A DNA stretch of 43,329 nt from NCBI GenBank assembly GCA_947629545.1, contig CANREE010000015.1, forward strand, positions 1 to 43,329. The letters are read 5' to 3'. Origin of the DNA: an uncultured Lachnospiraceae bacterium. GTDB lineage: Bacteria > Bacillota > Clostridia > Lachnospirales > Lachnospiraceae. Below, piece after piece: positions 1-9,138 of this stretch (position 1 is the first letter of the stretch; every line of letters begins with the position of its first letter). The position numbers were made by a program, and so were the translations under genes. The notes under the pieces were generated by a model. That model searched no databases and was not told the DNA's origin. It saw only the letters and a program-made list of their open reading frames with translations.

Positions 1-425
1 TCCTTATTAAATACCGCCGCCAGATGCTTCTCGGCCATCGCCATGCCGACCGCCATCGCCATGCCCTGTCCCAGCGGTCCGGTCGTCGCCTCGACGCCCA
101 CCGTGTGCTTATACTCCGGATGTCCCGGCGTCAGGGAACCGAACTGACGGAAATTCATCAGATCCTCCTTCGACAGATTCCCGTAGCCGTACAGATGCAG
201 AAGCGAATACAAAAGCATGGAACCGTGTCCGCCGGACAAGACGAACCGGTCGCGGTTGGGCCAGTCCGGATCCGCCGGATTGTGGTTCATATGGTTGGCC
301 CACAGCTCATAAGCCACGGCCGCAGAACCCAGCGGCAGCCCGGGATGCCCCGACTTGGCTTTCTGGATCGCGTCCGCCGACAACACGCGGATCGCATTAA
401 CAGCCTGTTCCTGTACTGTTTTCAT
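1..425 (-). CDS. tkt: transketolase, N-terminal part (runs off window)
   Basis: This is the first 141 codons of a thiamine-diphosphate transketolase, which moves two-carbon units between pentose- and triose/hexose-phosphates in the cytoplasm. The translation begins [18 protein letters not shown] and contains the family signatures [13 protein letters not shown] and the substrate-pocket HMNHNP segment, followed by [14 protein letters not shown] and [14 protein letters not shown]. The ATG at 423-425 is preceded by a good AGAGGAG site. The C-terminal part, including the rest of the TPP site and the pyrimidine domain, lies beyond base 1. It is the last visible gene of an arabinose pathway series (araK, araD, tkt) and would process the xylulose-5-phosphate made by AraD. 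It is absent from the ORF track because it is open at the window edge. Confidence 0.95.
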   Translation of the reverse strand, partial: MKTVQEQAVNAIRVLSADAIQKAKSGHPGLPLGSAAVAYELWANHMNHNPADPDWPNRDRFVLSGGHGSMLLYSLLHLYGYGNLSKEDLMNFRQFGSLTPGHPEYKHTVGVEATTGPLGQGMAMAVGMAMAEKHLAAVFNK

Positions 426-618
426 AGTCAGTGTTCTCCTCTTCTCATGATAAAAATAGCATACCAATACCCGATGGACAGCCATGCATTCCAGCCGCCA
501 TCTCTGCCTCCAAGTATATATCAATCTCCGGGTTTTGTCATCCTTTTTTATTACATTCGGAACTGCAAAGATAAAAGGCATTTTTGCAGTCTGTTTTCCC
601 CGATGTTCCGCGGACGAC

Positions 619-1317
619 CTACTTCCCCTGCCCGTAATACGCGTTGGCCCCGTGCTTCCGGTAATAATGCTTATCCTGCAGCTCCTGCGGCGCAGGCTTC
701 ACCTCCGGGTTCAGCCACTCACACCGCGCCGCCATCTTCGCCACTTCCTCCAGCACCACCGCGTTGTGCACCGCCTCATGGGCGTCCTTCCCCCACGTAA
801 ACGGCCCGTGGTTCTTGCACAGCACCGCCGGCATCGCCTCATAATCCAGACCATTTCCCTCGAAATGATCCGCGATCAGGATCCCGGTATTCAGCTCGTA
901 AGCCTCCTCGATCTCCTCTTTCGTCAGGTTCCGCACGCACGGCACCGTCCCATACAGATAATCCGCATGGGTCGTCCCATAACACGGGATCCCCCGCCCC
1001 GCCTGCGCCCAGCTGGTCGCCCACGGCGAATGCGTATGCACCACGCCCCCGATTTTCGGGAAGCGGTTATACAGCACCACATGCGTCGCCGTATCCGAAG
1101 AAGGATTCAGCTTTCCCTCCACCTTCTTCCCGTCCAGATCCACGACCACCATATCCTCCGGCGTCAGCTTGTCATAATCCACCCCGCTGGGCTTGATCAC
1201 GAACAGTCCGCTCTCCCGGTCGATCCCACTCACATTCCCCCACGTAAACGTCACCAGCCCGTACTTCGGCAGCAGCATATTCGCCTCGTAAACTTCTCTC
1301 TTCAACTGTTCAAGCAT
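619..1317 (-). CDS. araD: L-ribulose-5-phosphate 4-epimerase
   Basis: A 232-residue class II aldolase-fold epimerase that converts L-ribulose-5-phosphate to D-xylulose-5-phosphate, the third step of L-arabinose catabolism. Length matches the family (about 231). Visible motifs are TWGNVSG and KPSGVDYD near the N-terminus, the paired metal histidines in [12 protein letters not shown] (about residue 95), YGTTHADY, and the third metal ligand in [10 protein letters not shown] (about residue 170). The ATG lies 9 bases after a GGAG site. It shares strand and pathway with the ribulokinase upstream and transketolase downstream. The gap to the kinase is unusually long (473 bases) and filled with repeats, so it may not be transcribed simply from the araK promoter. 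Confidence 0.96.
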   Translation of the reverse strand: MLEQLKREVYEANMLLPKYGLVTFTWGNVSGIDRESGLFVIKPSGVDYDKLTPEDMVVVDLDGKKVEGKLNPSSDTATHVVLYNRFPKIGGVVHTHSPWATSWAQAGRGIPCYGTTHADYLYGTVPCVRNLTKEEIEEAYELNTGILIADHFEGNGLDYEAMPAVLCKNHGPFTWGKDAHEAVHNAVVLEEVAKMAARCEWLNPEVKPAPQELQDKHYYRKHGANAYYGQGK

Positions 1318-1350
1318 CTCTCATCATCTCCTTCTAATCTCATCCATTCT

Positions 1351-1505
1351 CCCAACGACAACGCAGCGCCTCGTCCCTCTTCCCGACGACAACGCAGCGC
1401 CTCGTCCTTCTTCCCAACGAACACCCCAGCGCTTCGTCCCTTCTCCCAACGACAGCGAAGCGCCTCGTCCCTCTTCCCGACGACAGCGAAGCGCCTCGTC
1501 GTCTC
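1351..1505. repeat. 31-bp imperfect tandem repeat, five units
   Basis: Five head-to-tail copies of a unit of the form CCCRACGACARCGMAGCGCC followed by TCGTCCCTCTT. Units start at about 1351, 1382, 1413, 1445 and 1476; the third is 32 bases and the most divergent. The array lies just upstream of araD, in the gap that follows the ribulokinase gene. No convincing ORF uses it: the reading frames through it are arginine/serine-rich and on both strands. It may be a polymorphic minisatellite or a multi-site binding region; nothing in the sequence decides. Confidence 0.85.
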
Positions 1506-1522
1506 AGCCTGCCGACAGCCCA

Positions 1523-1726
1523 GCGGATGAGAACTTGTCTGTATGGGGCTGACTTTGCAGGATGGTTAGAATTTCTTAGTGAACAGCAATTTGTGTTATC
1601 ACGAAAAATGGACTTGTTTGAGCGAAGCGAGTTGTCCATTTTTCGTGATGCTTTTAACAAATTGCTGTGAACTTAGAAATTCTTCCATCCGAAACCGGAA
1701 GCCCAGACAGACAAGTTCTCATCCGC
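1523..1726. repeat. large imperfect palindrome (MITE-like)
   Basis: Two roughly 100-base arms are near-complementary around a centre at about 1624. The outer ends read GCGGATGAGAACTTGTCTGT and its complement, the middle arms contain the AACAGCAATTTGT / ACAAATTGCTGT pair and the AGAATTTCTTAG / CTTAGAAATTCT pair, and the centre is ACGAAAAATGGAC facing GTCCATTTTTCGT around a 20-base loop. No transposase is encoded, so it fits a miniature inverted-repeat element or a long transcribed hairpin lying within the araK-araD gap. No clear target-site duplication was identified. Confidence 0.85.
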
Positions 1727-1782
1727 GGACCTCCCGCCATCTCAGTAAGCCCGCATCCGTCCCTCATCCGCGGACCTCCCGC
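1718..1782. repeat. 20-bp direct repeat at the end of the palindrome
   Basis: CTCATCCGCGGACCTCCCGC occurs at 1718-1737 and again at 1763-1782, a 45-base period. The first copy overlaps the right end of the palindrome and continues past it, so the end of the element plus flanking sequence has been duplicated. Confidence 0.8.
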
Positions 1783-1790
1783 GCTCAATC

Positions 1791-3380
1791 TCAGATCAGA
1801 AATTCCAGCGCCGCCTTCTCAATCCCGATCCCCTTCTTATACCGCTCGATAAACTTCTCAAATCCTTCCGCCGCCCGCGGATCCGGCTGCATCTCCTCGC
1901 CCTTGTTCCCCGCGAACACCTTCTCCGCCAGGAAATCCCCCAGGCTCTCATCCTTATCCTTATGAATCATATACGACGCCAGCAGCGCCATCCCCCATGG
2001 ACCGCCCTCGCCCGCCGTCTCCATCACCGACACCGGCGTATCGATAGCCGCCGCCAGGAATCCCTGCCCAACGCCCTTCGTCTTAAACAGACCGCCGTGC
2101 CCCAGGATCGAGTCGATCTTCACATGCTCTTCCTTCAGCAGGATATCCATGCCCACCTTCAGCGCCCCCAGCGCCGTGAACAGATTCGCCCGCATGAAAT
2201 TCGCCAGATTGAACTTACTCTCCGGCGACCGCACGAACAGCGGCCGTCCCTCGCTGACGCCCGTAATATTCTCCCCGGACAGATACCCATAGGACAGCAG
2301 TCCGCCGCAGTCCGGATCCCCCTCCAGCGCCTTGTTATACAGCGTCCCAAACAGCGTATTCATATCCAGCTTCACCCCAATGCTGTCCGCGAACTCCTTA
2401 AACAGCCCAACCCACGCGTTCAGATCCGACGTGCAGTTATTGGCGTGGACCATTCCCACCAGGCTGCCGTCCGGCGTGGTCACCAGATCGATCTCCGGAT
2501 ACACCTTCGAAAGCTCCTTCTCCAGCACCACCATCGCGAACACAGAGGTTCCCGCGGACACATTGCCGGTCCGCTTCGCCACGCTGTTGGTCGCCGCCAT
2601 GCCGGTTCCCGCGTCGCCCTCCGGCGGGCAGATGGGAATCCCCGCCTCCAGGGTCCCGCTCTCATCCAGCAGTCTGGCCCCCGCCGCCGTCAGCACGCCG
2701 GCCGGCTCTCCGGCCATCAGCGCCTTCGGCAGGATATCCCGAAGCTTCCACGGATAGCCCTTGTCCGCCACCAGATCGTCGAACTTCGCGATCATTTTCT
2801 CATCGTAATCCTTCGTCTCCGGATCGATGGGGAACATACCCGAAGCGTCGCCCACGCCCAGCACCTTCTCGCCGGTCAGCTGCCAGTGGATGTAGCCCGC
2901 CAGCGTCGTAAAGAACGCCACGTCCTTCACATGCTCCTCGCCGTTTAGGATGGACTGATACAGATGGGCAATGCTCCATCTCTGGGGAATATTGTAGTGA
3001 AACAGCTCCGTCAGCGCCTCCGCCGCCGGACCGGTGATCCCGTTGCGCCAGGTGCGGAACGGCGCCAGCAGATTTCCCTCGCTGTCAAATGCCATGTAGC
3101 CGTGCATCATGGCGGAAAAGCCGATAGCCCCCACTTTGGTCAGCTTCACGCCGTATTTGTCCTTCACATCCGCCGCCAGCTTGCTGTAGCAGTCACGCAG
3201 GCCCGTCCAGATATCGTCCAGGCTGTAGGTCCAGACACCGTTCTCCAGCCGGTTCTCCCACTCGTGGTCGCCGGAAGCGATAGGTGTGTGGGACTCGTCG
3301 ATTAAGACTGCCTTGATGCGGGTGGAGCCCAGCTCCAGACCCAGAACGCTGCTCTCGATTGCTTCTTTGATGCTTGCCAT
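1791..3380 (-). CDS. araK: FGGY-family pentulose kinase, probable L-ribulokinase (AraK type)
   Basis: A 529-residue FGGY sugar kinase with an actin-like ATPase fold. The N-terminus has the phosphate-binding [16 protein letters not shown], followed by [16 protein letters not shown], the substrate loop FRTWRNG, and in the second half [25 protein letters not shown] and [13 protein letters not shown]. It is not of the classical AraB type. In Clostridium acetobutylicum an unrelated-to-AraB FGGY enzyme, AraK, is the known ribulokinase, and the adjacency of araD and tkt here points to the same job: ATP-dependent phosphorylation of L-ribulose. Xylulokinase is the main alternative. No araA isomerase is seen in the window. 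ATG 3380 is preceded by a GAAGGAGG-like site. A regulator gene ends 90 bases upstream. Confidence 0.85.
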   Translation of the reverse strand: MASIKEAIESSVLGLELGSTRIKAVLIDESHTPIASGDHEWENRLENGVWTYSLDDIWTGLRDCYSKLAADVKDKYGVKLTKVGAIGFSAMMHGYMAFDSEGNLLAPFRTWRNGITGPAAEALTELFHYNIPQRWSIAHLYQSILNGEEHVKDVAFFTTLAGYIHWQLTGEKVLGVGDASGMFPIDPETKDYDEKMIAKFDDLVADKGYPWKLRDILPKALMAGEPAGVLTAAGARLLDESGTLEAGIPICPPEGDAGTGMAATNSVAKRTGNVSAGTSVFAMVVLEKELSKVYPEIDLVTTPDGSLVGMVHANNCTSDLNAWVGLFKEFADSIGVKLDMNTLFGTLYNKALEGDPDCGGLLSYGYLSGENITGVSEGRPLFVRSPESKFNLANFMRANLFTALGALKVGMDILLKEEHVKIDSILGHGGLFKTKGVGQGFLAAAIDTPVSVMETAGEGGPWGMALLASYMIHKDKDESLGDFLAEKVFAGNKGEEMQPDPRAAEGFEKFIERYKKGIGIEKAALEFLI

Positions 3381-3469
3381 TTCATTTCCTCCTTCTCTTT
3401 CCTGAATTGATTTTGAAACAATGTCCCGCCAAACAGCGGCGGAAGCCCTGTTTATGGTACTATTCCGTT

Positions 3470-4420
3470 CTATACAGCGCCCGGGGCACCCTCGCCGCCC
3501 CCGATCGGGCTGTAATTGATCCGCACCTTGATCGCCTGATTATAATTGCCGAACTTCTTGCCGAAGATCGTGAAACCGCCCACATTCGCCGCGTCCGCCG
3601 CCACCTCGAAGCGGAACTTCACGGTGCTCTTATAATCCAGCCGAAACCGGTCGATGGTCACATCAGAAATCTTCAGGCCATCCAGATACGTTCCGGTGCT
3701 GTCAATGACGATCAGCTTCAGCTGACCGTACTGGTTCCAGTTCGGAAACCACCAGTCCGGCGTAAAAATTCCCTGCACATCGCCGAAATCGCCGGGACTG
3801 GTCCACATGCCGATATAAACGTCGTTCAGATAGAAGCTGATATCGGACGGCCAGTCATTGTTCACCCCCGGCGCCTCGGAACTGATCTCCATGGACAGGG
3901 AAATCTGGTCAATCCGGGTCGCAGGCGGCAGAAGCGTCGGCACCAGATATTCGACATAGCCTTTCCCGAACCACAGGATCTCCGCGTACATTCGGTCAGC
4001 GTGGGCAAAATACCGCGGGTCGTCCACTTCGCCGATCAGATAGTTGCCGGTGGCGATGCCGCAGGTGGGATAAATCTCATAGCCCACATAATGTCCCACC
4101 GGAATCTCCGTATAATAGACATTTCCAAGATCTTCCTTCAGCTCCGAGACCACATCCACCAGAATCTTCTCCTGGCGCACGCGGCACAGCTTCTGGTTCC
4201 CGTGACCGCCACTCTCCGTGACGACGCTCAGCAGACCGCTCTCTTCCAGCATACGGACATGACTGGTAAGCGCGCCGTTCGTCACGCCCAGGGCAGCGGC
4301 CAGTTCATTCATATTCATCTCCCCGTTATCCAGAAGCAGCTTCACGATACGCACCCGGATCTCCGAGGCCAGCGCCTTGAACACCGGAAGCCCCTCATCC
4401 AGGTTCTTGATATGAAGCAT
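3470..4420 (-). CDS. ArsR-type HTH regulator with C-terminal beta-rich domain
   Basis: A 316-residue predicted repressor or activator. The ORF track starts 49 codons earlier, but [10 protein letters not shown] is preceded by AGAGAGGTG at normal spacing and begins exactly at the winged-helix fold, so this start is chosen. Residues about 10-95 are an ArsR-like winged helix ([32 protein letters not shown], then [19 protein letters not shown]). The remaining ~220 residues are rich in aromatic and beta-type segments ([19 protein letters not shown]), resembling a jelly-roll carbohydrate-binding fold, and could be the sugar-sensing part. It sits between the arabinan hydrolases and araK, so it probably controls this locus; the ligand is inferred only. 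Confidence 0.8.
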   Translation of the reverse strand: MLHIKNLDEGLPVFKALASEIRVRIVKLLLDNGEMNMNELAAALGVTNGALTSHVRMLEESGLLSVVTESGGHGNQKLCRVRQEKILVDVVSELKEDLGNVYYTEIPVGHYVGYEIYPTCGIATGNYLIGEVDDPRYFAHADRMYAEILWFGKGYVEYLVPTLLPPATRIDQISLSMEISSEAPGVNNDWPSDISFYLNDVYIGMWTSPGDFGDVQGIFTPDWWFPNWNQYGQLKLIVIDSTGTYLDGLKISDVTIDRFRLDYKSTVKFRFEVAADAANVGGFTIFGKKFGNYNQAIKVRINYSPIGGGEGAPGAV

Positions 4421-4520
4421 CTCTTTCACCTCTCTCCCGTCAAATCCTTCTGTCATTTCCGACCGCCGCGCATTCCCTGCGGCGGCGCAATCCGCGTACG
4501 ACTGCGGTACATCCGGCGTA

Positions 4521-5572
4521 TTAACACGCCTTCCCCCAATATGCATATCCGTCCCGGTCGAAACCACTGACTGTCACGACCGGACGGCTGTTCTCAAAAT
4601 CCCAGCTGCGGTGGAACACGCCGCCCCGTATCAGCTCCACGGCCTCCTGCGCCTTCATCTGCGTCGAAACCACAATCCGGTTCCCGTTCTCGACAAAGCG
4701 GACAATCTCCCACTCCGCCGTATCCGGGAATTCCGCGGCAGGCATTCCTGCCGCCAGAGAAACCGCCGACAGCTCTTCACCGTCCATTCCCGCCATTCGG
4801 CCCGCCGCCGGGAAACTTACTACCGGCTCCCCCGCATACGGTTCCGGCCCCAGCACCGGCCAGCCGTCCGTAAAGAACATCGGCCGTATCATCAGGTAGT
4901 GCATCCGGTAGCTGTCCCGCTGCATATGCGGGTCATATTTCCGGTAAATCTCCGCGCCGTCGCGAATATGGTGGACGAAGAAATAAGCGTTCCTCTGCGG
5001 GTCATAAAACGGCACGCCGTGCCCCGGCCCGCGGAACCCATTAAAATGCCAGTCTTTCTGCGCATCGCCCGCATTCGGCGCTTCCGCCCGGAAGCGGTAG
5101 CTGCCCGCGATACGCACGCCCATCGAAGCTTCAACGAGAGACCGCCCCTGCATATCCAGATACGGCCCCTCCACCTGCCGGCTGCGACCCACGCGGATGT
5201 CGTAGTTGTCGCCCAGCCAGCCGTAGGACTGGAACAGATAGAAATACCCGGTCTCCGGCACATAGATCACTGCCGCCCCTTCCGGCCCGTCAATGACCGG
5301 CCGCGGATTCTTCTTCGAGATACAGATACCGAATGACCGCGGATCGCAGCTTCCGACAGCACCGTCCCCTCATACCGAAAATGGACCAGATCCTCCGAGG
5401 AGCGCACCGGAATGCCGGTCTTCGGCTCCATCCCGCAGTAAGGCATATAACTGTCCGTCGCATACGAATAATACATCCGCGTCACCGGATCCCACATCAT
5501 CGACGGATCATGGGAACCGATGGCCGCATTGCTGTTGATATCGTAATCATTCAGCCGCAGGATTCCGTCCAT
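4521..5572 (-). pseudogene. GH43 arabinanase-like gene, internal deletion and frameshift
   Basis: Two overlapping frames belong to one gene. The first (5267-5572) starts MDGILRLNDYDIN after a GGAAGGG site and has the GH43 entry motif SHDPSMMWDP and IPVRSSEDLVHFRYEGTVLSEAA. It then runs out of frame. The second frame picks up at about 5345 as FGICISKKNPRPVIDGPEG and continues through NYDIRVGRS, GRGPGHG-like FRGPGHGVPF and DGWPVLGPEPY to the stop at 4521. In endo-1,5-alpha-arabinanases of this type roughly 130-160 residues, including the WAPD and AIDP blade motifs, normally separate these two segments. They are missing here, so the gene has an internal deletion with a frame change and cannot make a full five-bladed propeller. 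Deletion size is inferred from family architecture. Confidence 0.8.
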
Positions 5573-5656
5573 CCGGGCTTCCCTTCCTTTCCATCGTCCA
5601 TCATTTTCCCGGCCTGCTGTTTGCCCCGTCCATCATTTCCTTTACATTCTTCTAAA

Positions 5657-5685
5657 ATTATAGCACGGTATTTCACAATTCTCAA
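5657..5685 (-). promoter_or_regulatory. sigma-A type promoter for the damaged GH43 gene
   Basis: On the minus strand TTGAGA (5680-5685) and TATAAT (5657-5662) are separated by exactly 17 bases, about 85 bases before the ATG at 5572. The promoter is intact although the gene it drives is broken. It may still serve the regulator downstream. Confidence 0.7.
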
Positions 5686-5784
5686 TATAATTCCATGATT
5701 CCGTATATCCTGTGGCGTCCGCCGGACGCCGCCCCGCATAGACGCCATCTCCGTACAGCCGCCGGACGCGCGGCAGACGCAGCC

Positions 5785-6660
5785 TTACTCTCCCGTCTCG
5801 AACACCGGCCGCCCCTCCGCGTCCCAGCTGACGTGCATCAGGAACACATGGCGGTTGGGATTATAAAGCGGATTGCCTTCGATCTCACTCTCGGTACGCG
5901 CATGGTAAACCATAACCAGTTTCCCGTCGCCGTCAGTCGTGAAGGAGTTATGGCCGGGACCGTAGATACCGTGCTCCACATTGGAAGCCAGCACCGGGTG
6001 CCGTTCCTTCGCCCACGAGCGCGGATCCAGAAGGTCCGCGTCTTCATCCGCGGTCAGCATCCCCATGCAGTAGGCAGCGCCGGTCTCGCTGGCGGAGTAT
6101 GTCACATAGATCTTCCCGTCGTGTTTGATCACCGCGGGACCCTCGTTGACCCAGAAGCCGACCCGCTCCCAGTCGTAATCTGGCGTGCTCAGCAGCACCT
6201 GTACGGTCTTAAGCTGGCAGGGCGATTCCATCTCCGCGATATAGAGATTGGAAATCTGCTTGCCGACGCCTACCTTCTCCGCCCAGATATAATAGTGTTT
6301 TCCGTGATTTTCAAATACCGTGGCGTCCAGGGAAAATGCGCGGAAGGAGAACTTATCGTCGGGCGCCGCTTTCATCTTGCCCTTCTCCATCCATTTGTCC
6401 TTCGTTAGATCCTGTCCCATACACTCCAGCACATATGGCCGGATCTTCCAGGGACTGTCCGCCTCGCCGCCGGCAAAATACACATACCATTTGCCGTCGA
6501 GATAATGAATCTCCGGGGCCCAGATATGCCTGCTCATGGGGCCGAAGCGGTGCTTGTGCCAGATTTCTGTCTCCTCCGCGTCGTAAAGCCCGCCCAGCGT
6601 ATCGGCGTGACGCAGGACAATCCGGTCATACTCCGGCACCGAGGACGTAAAATAATACAT
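5785..6660 (-). pseudogene. GH43 arabinofuranosidase-like gene lacking its N-terminus
   Basis: From MYYFTSSVPEYDRIVLRHAD onward this is a good GH43 sequence: HIWAPEIHYLDGKWYVYFAGG, the pKa-modulating Asp in FSLDATVF, the general-acid Glu in FWVNEGPAV, and GIYGPGHNSF. GH43 enzymes of this type should begin some 20-40 residues earlier with an Asp-Pro motif (RADPF-like) holding the catalytic base. Instead the frame runs back through a terminator hairpin into the end of the DUF6171 gene (KLPPDIWEAVFVKVCLTEH), which is not GH43 sequence. The catalytic base is therefore absent and the enzyme is probably inactive. The ORF track extends to 6798 only because the frame stays open across this join. A recombination or deletion that removed the gene start is the likely cause. 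Confidence 0.75.
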
Positions 6661-6698
6661 GCCATTACAAGGATGCTCCGTCAGGCATACCTTCACAA

Positions 6699-6729
6699 AA
6701 ACCGCCTCCCAAATATCGGGAGGCAGTTT
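6699..6729 (-). terminator. rho-independent terminator after DUF6171 gene
   Basis: On the minus strand the stem GCCTCCC / GGGAGGC with a 7-base loop is flanked by further A-T pairs and followed by GGTTTTTG. It begins immediately after the stop codon of the DUF6171 gene (6732) and lies within the false N-terminal extension of the truncated GH43 gene. Confidence 0.8.
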
Positions 6730-6731
6730 CT

Positions 6732-7013
6732 TTACCAATGTTTCACCGGGCACCGGGCCGTACGTTTTAACGCGCGCACCTCGGCGTAGCAGCCGCACTG
6801 CATACAGGTGGCGTTATCCAGATACGGACATTCCCGGCAGACCGACAGACGCCGGTCATATTCCGCGTCATCCGCCTTCTCCGCGGCCGGCATAGCCTGC
6901 CGCAGACGGACTACACTCTGATAAGAGGTTTCCTGACCGTCCATTTCATAGAGAAAACAGCGGCGGCAGTGGCGAAGTTCCGCCGCGTCAGTCTTTACTT
7001 CACTTGTATCCAC
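6732..7013 (-). CDS. DUF6171-like small cysteine-rich protein
   Basis: A 93-residue protein of unknown function, carrying the cysteine pattern of the DUF6171 family common in Lachnospiraceae: LRHCRRCF near the N-terminus, then LSVCRECPYL and ATCMQCGCYAEVRAL, ending RCPVKHW. The paired Cys-x2-Cys motifs suggest a zinc or iron site. Start is GTG (7011-7013) with AAGGGGGAA eight bases upstream. It follows the GH51 gene by 32 bases on the same strand and ends in a terminator. Its position inside an arabinan locus, with the end of its terminator abutting the decapitated GH43 gene, suggests it was brought in by rearrangement. No role in arabinose use is indicated. Confidence 0.85.
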   Translation of the reverse strand: MDTSEVKTDAAELRHCRRCFLYEMDGQETSYQSVVRLRQAMPAAEKADDAEYDRRLSVCRECPYLDNATCMQCGCYAEVRALKRTARCPVKHW

Positions 7014-7045
7014 CGCATATTCCCCCTTCGCTTTTCCGTCGGCTT

Positions 7046-8527
7046 TTACTCCGTGATCGTAAAGGCCGCCACGCTGCAGGCAGGCATCACGGCAGTAAAG
7101 CCGTTTTCCGTCACCTGAATGTTATCCATCGCAGCCGGCTTCACGTTCTCAGGCGCCTCAAATGTATTATAAGCGTCCGCGGCTCCGGCCAGAACTGTAC
7201 CCTTCACGGTTCCACGGCGGCCGATCCCGGACCACAGCACCTCCACCGGCGCAGCTTCCGTATCACTCAGATTCGCCACAGTCAGAAGGACGCTTCCGTC
7301 CGCCGCCTGGCTGGCCGACACATGCAGATTCGGTACCTGATCATCGCCGGTTCCAACGGACTTCGTCTCCGCATAAGTCTCCAGCTGTTTCGCATTCTGA
7401 TGTCCCTTATACATATGGAACACATGATAACTGGGCGTCAGGACCATCTTTCCGCCTTCGGTCAGCACCATGGCCTGAAGCACATTGACAGTCTGGGCGA
7501 TATTTGCCATGACCACCACATCGCAGTGGTCGTTGAAAATGTTCAGGTTGATAGCGGCCACCAGAGCGTCGCGCATGGTATTCTGCTGATAGAGGAAGCC
7601 CGGATTCGTATCCGGCTCCACATCAAACCAGGTACCCCACTCATCGACCACCAGCCCAAGCTTATGCTTCGGATTCGTCATACGCATGATGTTGGTATGG
7701 TTCTCCACCAGCGTCTTCATATGCAGGGTCTTCCGAAGCGTCGTATAATACTCTTCCGCCGTAAAACCGGTAGCGGCTCCCTTGTGATGCCAGTCTTCAC
7801 TGGGTACCGTATAATAATGCAGGGACAGGGCGTCAATGACGCGGCCGGCGATCCTGGTCACCGCCTCGGTCCAACGATAGTCGTCCACATTGGCGCCGGA
7901 AGCGATCTTATAGATCTTATGTTCCTTGTCATAGTTGCGCAGATAAGTAGAATACTGACGGCACAGGTCGCCATAGTACTCCGGCCGCATATTGCCGCCG
8001 CAGCCCCAGGCCTCGTTGCCGATGCCCCAGTACTTCACATGCCACGGCTCCTCATGGCCGTTGGCGCGGCGCAGGTTCGACATCGGGGAAATGCCTCCCA
8101 TATTGCAATATTCGACCCAATCAGAAAATTCCTGAACCGTGCCGGAGCCCACGTTGCCGGAGATATAAGGCTCGCAGCCCAGCTGGCGGCACAACTCCAG
8201 AAATTCATGGGTGCCAAAAGAATTGTCCTCGGTGACACCGCCCCAGTTGGTATTAACGATGGTCTTGCGATTCTCTTTCGGACCGATGCCATCCTGCCAG
8301 TGATAGGTATCAGCAAAGCACCCGCCGGGCCAGCGCAGCACCGGAATATTCAGATCCTTAAGCGCCTCCACCACGTCAGTGCGCATACCGTTTACATTCG
8401 GGATGTCGGAATTATCGCCCACATACAGACCGCCGTAGATGCAGCGGCCAAGATGCTCGGAGAAATGTCCGTAAATGTTCTTGTTAATGGTTCCCCTGGA
8501 ACGGTTTCCATTGATAATGATACGCAT
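7046..8527 (-). CDS. abfA: GH51 alpha-L-arabinofuranosidase
   Basis: A 493-residue intracellular (no signal peptide) arabinofuranosidase that releases terminal L-arabinose from arabino-oligosaccharides. It shows the GH51 TIM-barrel core: IYGHFSEHLGRCIYGGLYVG, LRWPGGCFADTYHWQDGIGP, the acid/base Glu in WGIGNEAWGCGG (about residue 173) and the nucleophile Glu in LVVDEWGTWF (about residue 293), followed by a C-terminal beta-sandwich. Length is normal. The ATG is preceded by a strong AAGGAGGG. It is the only intact glycoside hydrolase of the arabinan locus and the first gene on its strand, so probably the promoter-proximal gene. Confidence 0.96.
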   Translation of the reverse strand: MRIIINGNRSRGTINKNIYGHFSEHLGRCIYGGLYVGDNSDIPNVNGMRTDVVEALKDLNIPVLRWPGGCFADTYHWQDGIGPKENRKTIVNTNWGGVTEDNSFGTHEFLELCRQLGCEPYISGNVGSGTVQEFSDWVEYCNMGGISPMSNLRRANGHEEPWHVKYWGIGNEAWGCGGNMRPEYYGDLCRQYSTYLRNYDKEHKIYKIASGANVDDYRWTEAVTRIAGRVIDALSLHYYTVPSEDWHHKGAATGFTAEEYYTTLRKTLHMKTLVENHTNIMRMTNPKHKLGLVVDEWGTWFDVEPDTNPGFLYQQNTMRDALVAAINLNIFNDHCDVVVMANIAQTVNVLQAMVLTEGGKMVLTPSYHVFHMYKGHQNAKQLETYAETKSVGTGDDQVPNLHVSASQAADGSVLLTVANLSDTEAAPVEVLWSGIGRRGTVKGTVLAGAADAYNTFEAPENVKPAAMDNIQVTENGFTAVMPACSVAAFTITE

Positions 8528-8631
8528 GATAATTGCCCTCCTTGCCAGAATACCAGTGTGATGCCGGTATTGGTCATCTGCTTTTCACTTTTTATCATAC
8601 AACATGCGCAGACATTTTTCCAGCGGTTTTT

Positions 8632-8664
8632 ATTATATTTTTAATTATTTTACCCTTTTGTCAA
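8632..8664 (-). promoter_or_regulatory. possible promoter for the GH51 gene
   Basis: TTGACA (8659-8664) and TATAAT (8632-8637) occur on the minus strand in an AT-rich stretch about 105 bases before the GH51 ATG. The 21-base spacing is longer than normal, so either a shifted -10 or activator dependence would be needed. Confidence 0.4.
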
Positions 8665-8774
8665 ATACATGCCGTTTTGGGCGTCTGCGGTCTGTTTCGG
8701 GCGTCCTGATTCCGCTTGCCATTTTCTTCGAGAACCATCACAATAAAGAGAGAAGGAAGCAGCCGCCCAACTAG

Positions 8775-9092
8775 CTTGAGGTCTGGCTGTATTTCATCGG
8801 CTCGGACCGTCCGGAGGATATTCTGGGCGTGACTCAGGCGTGGCCGGATTTCGCGGAACTGCATCGGGATGTATTCCGGTTCCGCGACCACAGAAAGGAG
8901 CTGATCAGCATGTATTCAGAGATACTGAGCGAGTACGACCGCAATACGGTGTTTGAGATGATCGAGGACTACAAGACTGAGATCCGGGAAGCTAAGGCGG
9001 CCATCGCGGAGAAGGACTCGGCTCTCGCGGAAAAAGATGCCCGCATCCGCGAATTAGAAGCACAGCTTTTGGCTGCAGATAAGGGCAGGTAA
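8775..9092 (+). pseudogene. C-terminal relic of an Rpn-like PD-(D/E)XK nuclease/transposase
   Basis: The frame opens after a TAG at 8772-8774 and reads LEVWLYFIGSDRPEDILGVT, then WPDFAELHRDVFRFRDHRKE, then a coiled coil (REAKAAIAEKDSALAEKDARI). This matches, from memory of the family, the C-terminal region of the Rpn/PD-(D/E)XK nuclease family transposases abundant in Lachnospiraceae, which have about 200 more residues with the nuclease site in front. None of that remains. The predicted GTG start of the track (8829) has no good ribosome site. Probably not expressed as a functional protein. Confidence 0.65.
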
Positions 9093-9104
9093 ACGATCCT
9101 GCCC
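9083..9104 (+). terminator. weak hairpin after the nuclease relic
   Basis: GGGCAGG, eight bases, CCTGCCC, then TCTCTGCTTCT. The perfect 7-bp stem overlaps the relic's stop codon; the downstream tract is pyrimidine-rich but poor in consecutive T. Confidence 0.35.
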
Positions 9105-9138
9105 TCTCTGCTTCTAACTAAAACCGCAGGCCGGACTC

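Noticed and set aside
1351-1505. CRISPR-like array
   Set aside because: Units are contiguous 31-bp tandem repeats without spacers, and no cas genes are present.
484-1530. 348-codon plus-strand ORF running into the tandem repeat
   Set aside because: Mostly antisense to araD; the end is repeat-derived Arg/Ser-rich sequence.
7004-8644. 546-codon plus-strand ORF
   Set aside because: Antisense shadow of the GH51 arabinofuranosidase; His/Arg-rich translation without domain features.
8661-8891. 76-codon minus-strand ORF upstream of GH51
   Set aside because: Overlaps the nuclease relic in antisense and lacks a ribosome site; no recognisable family.
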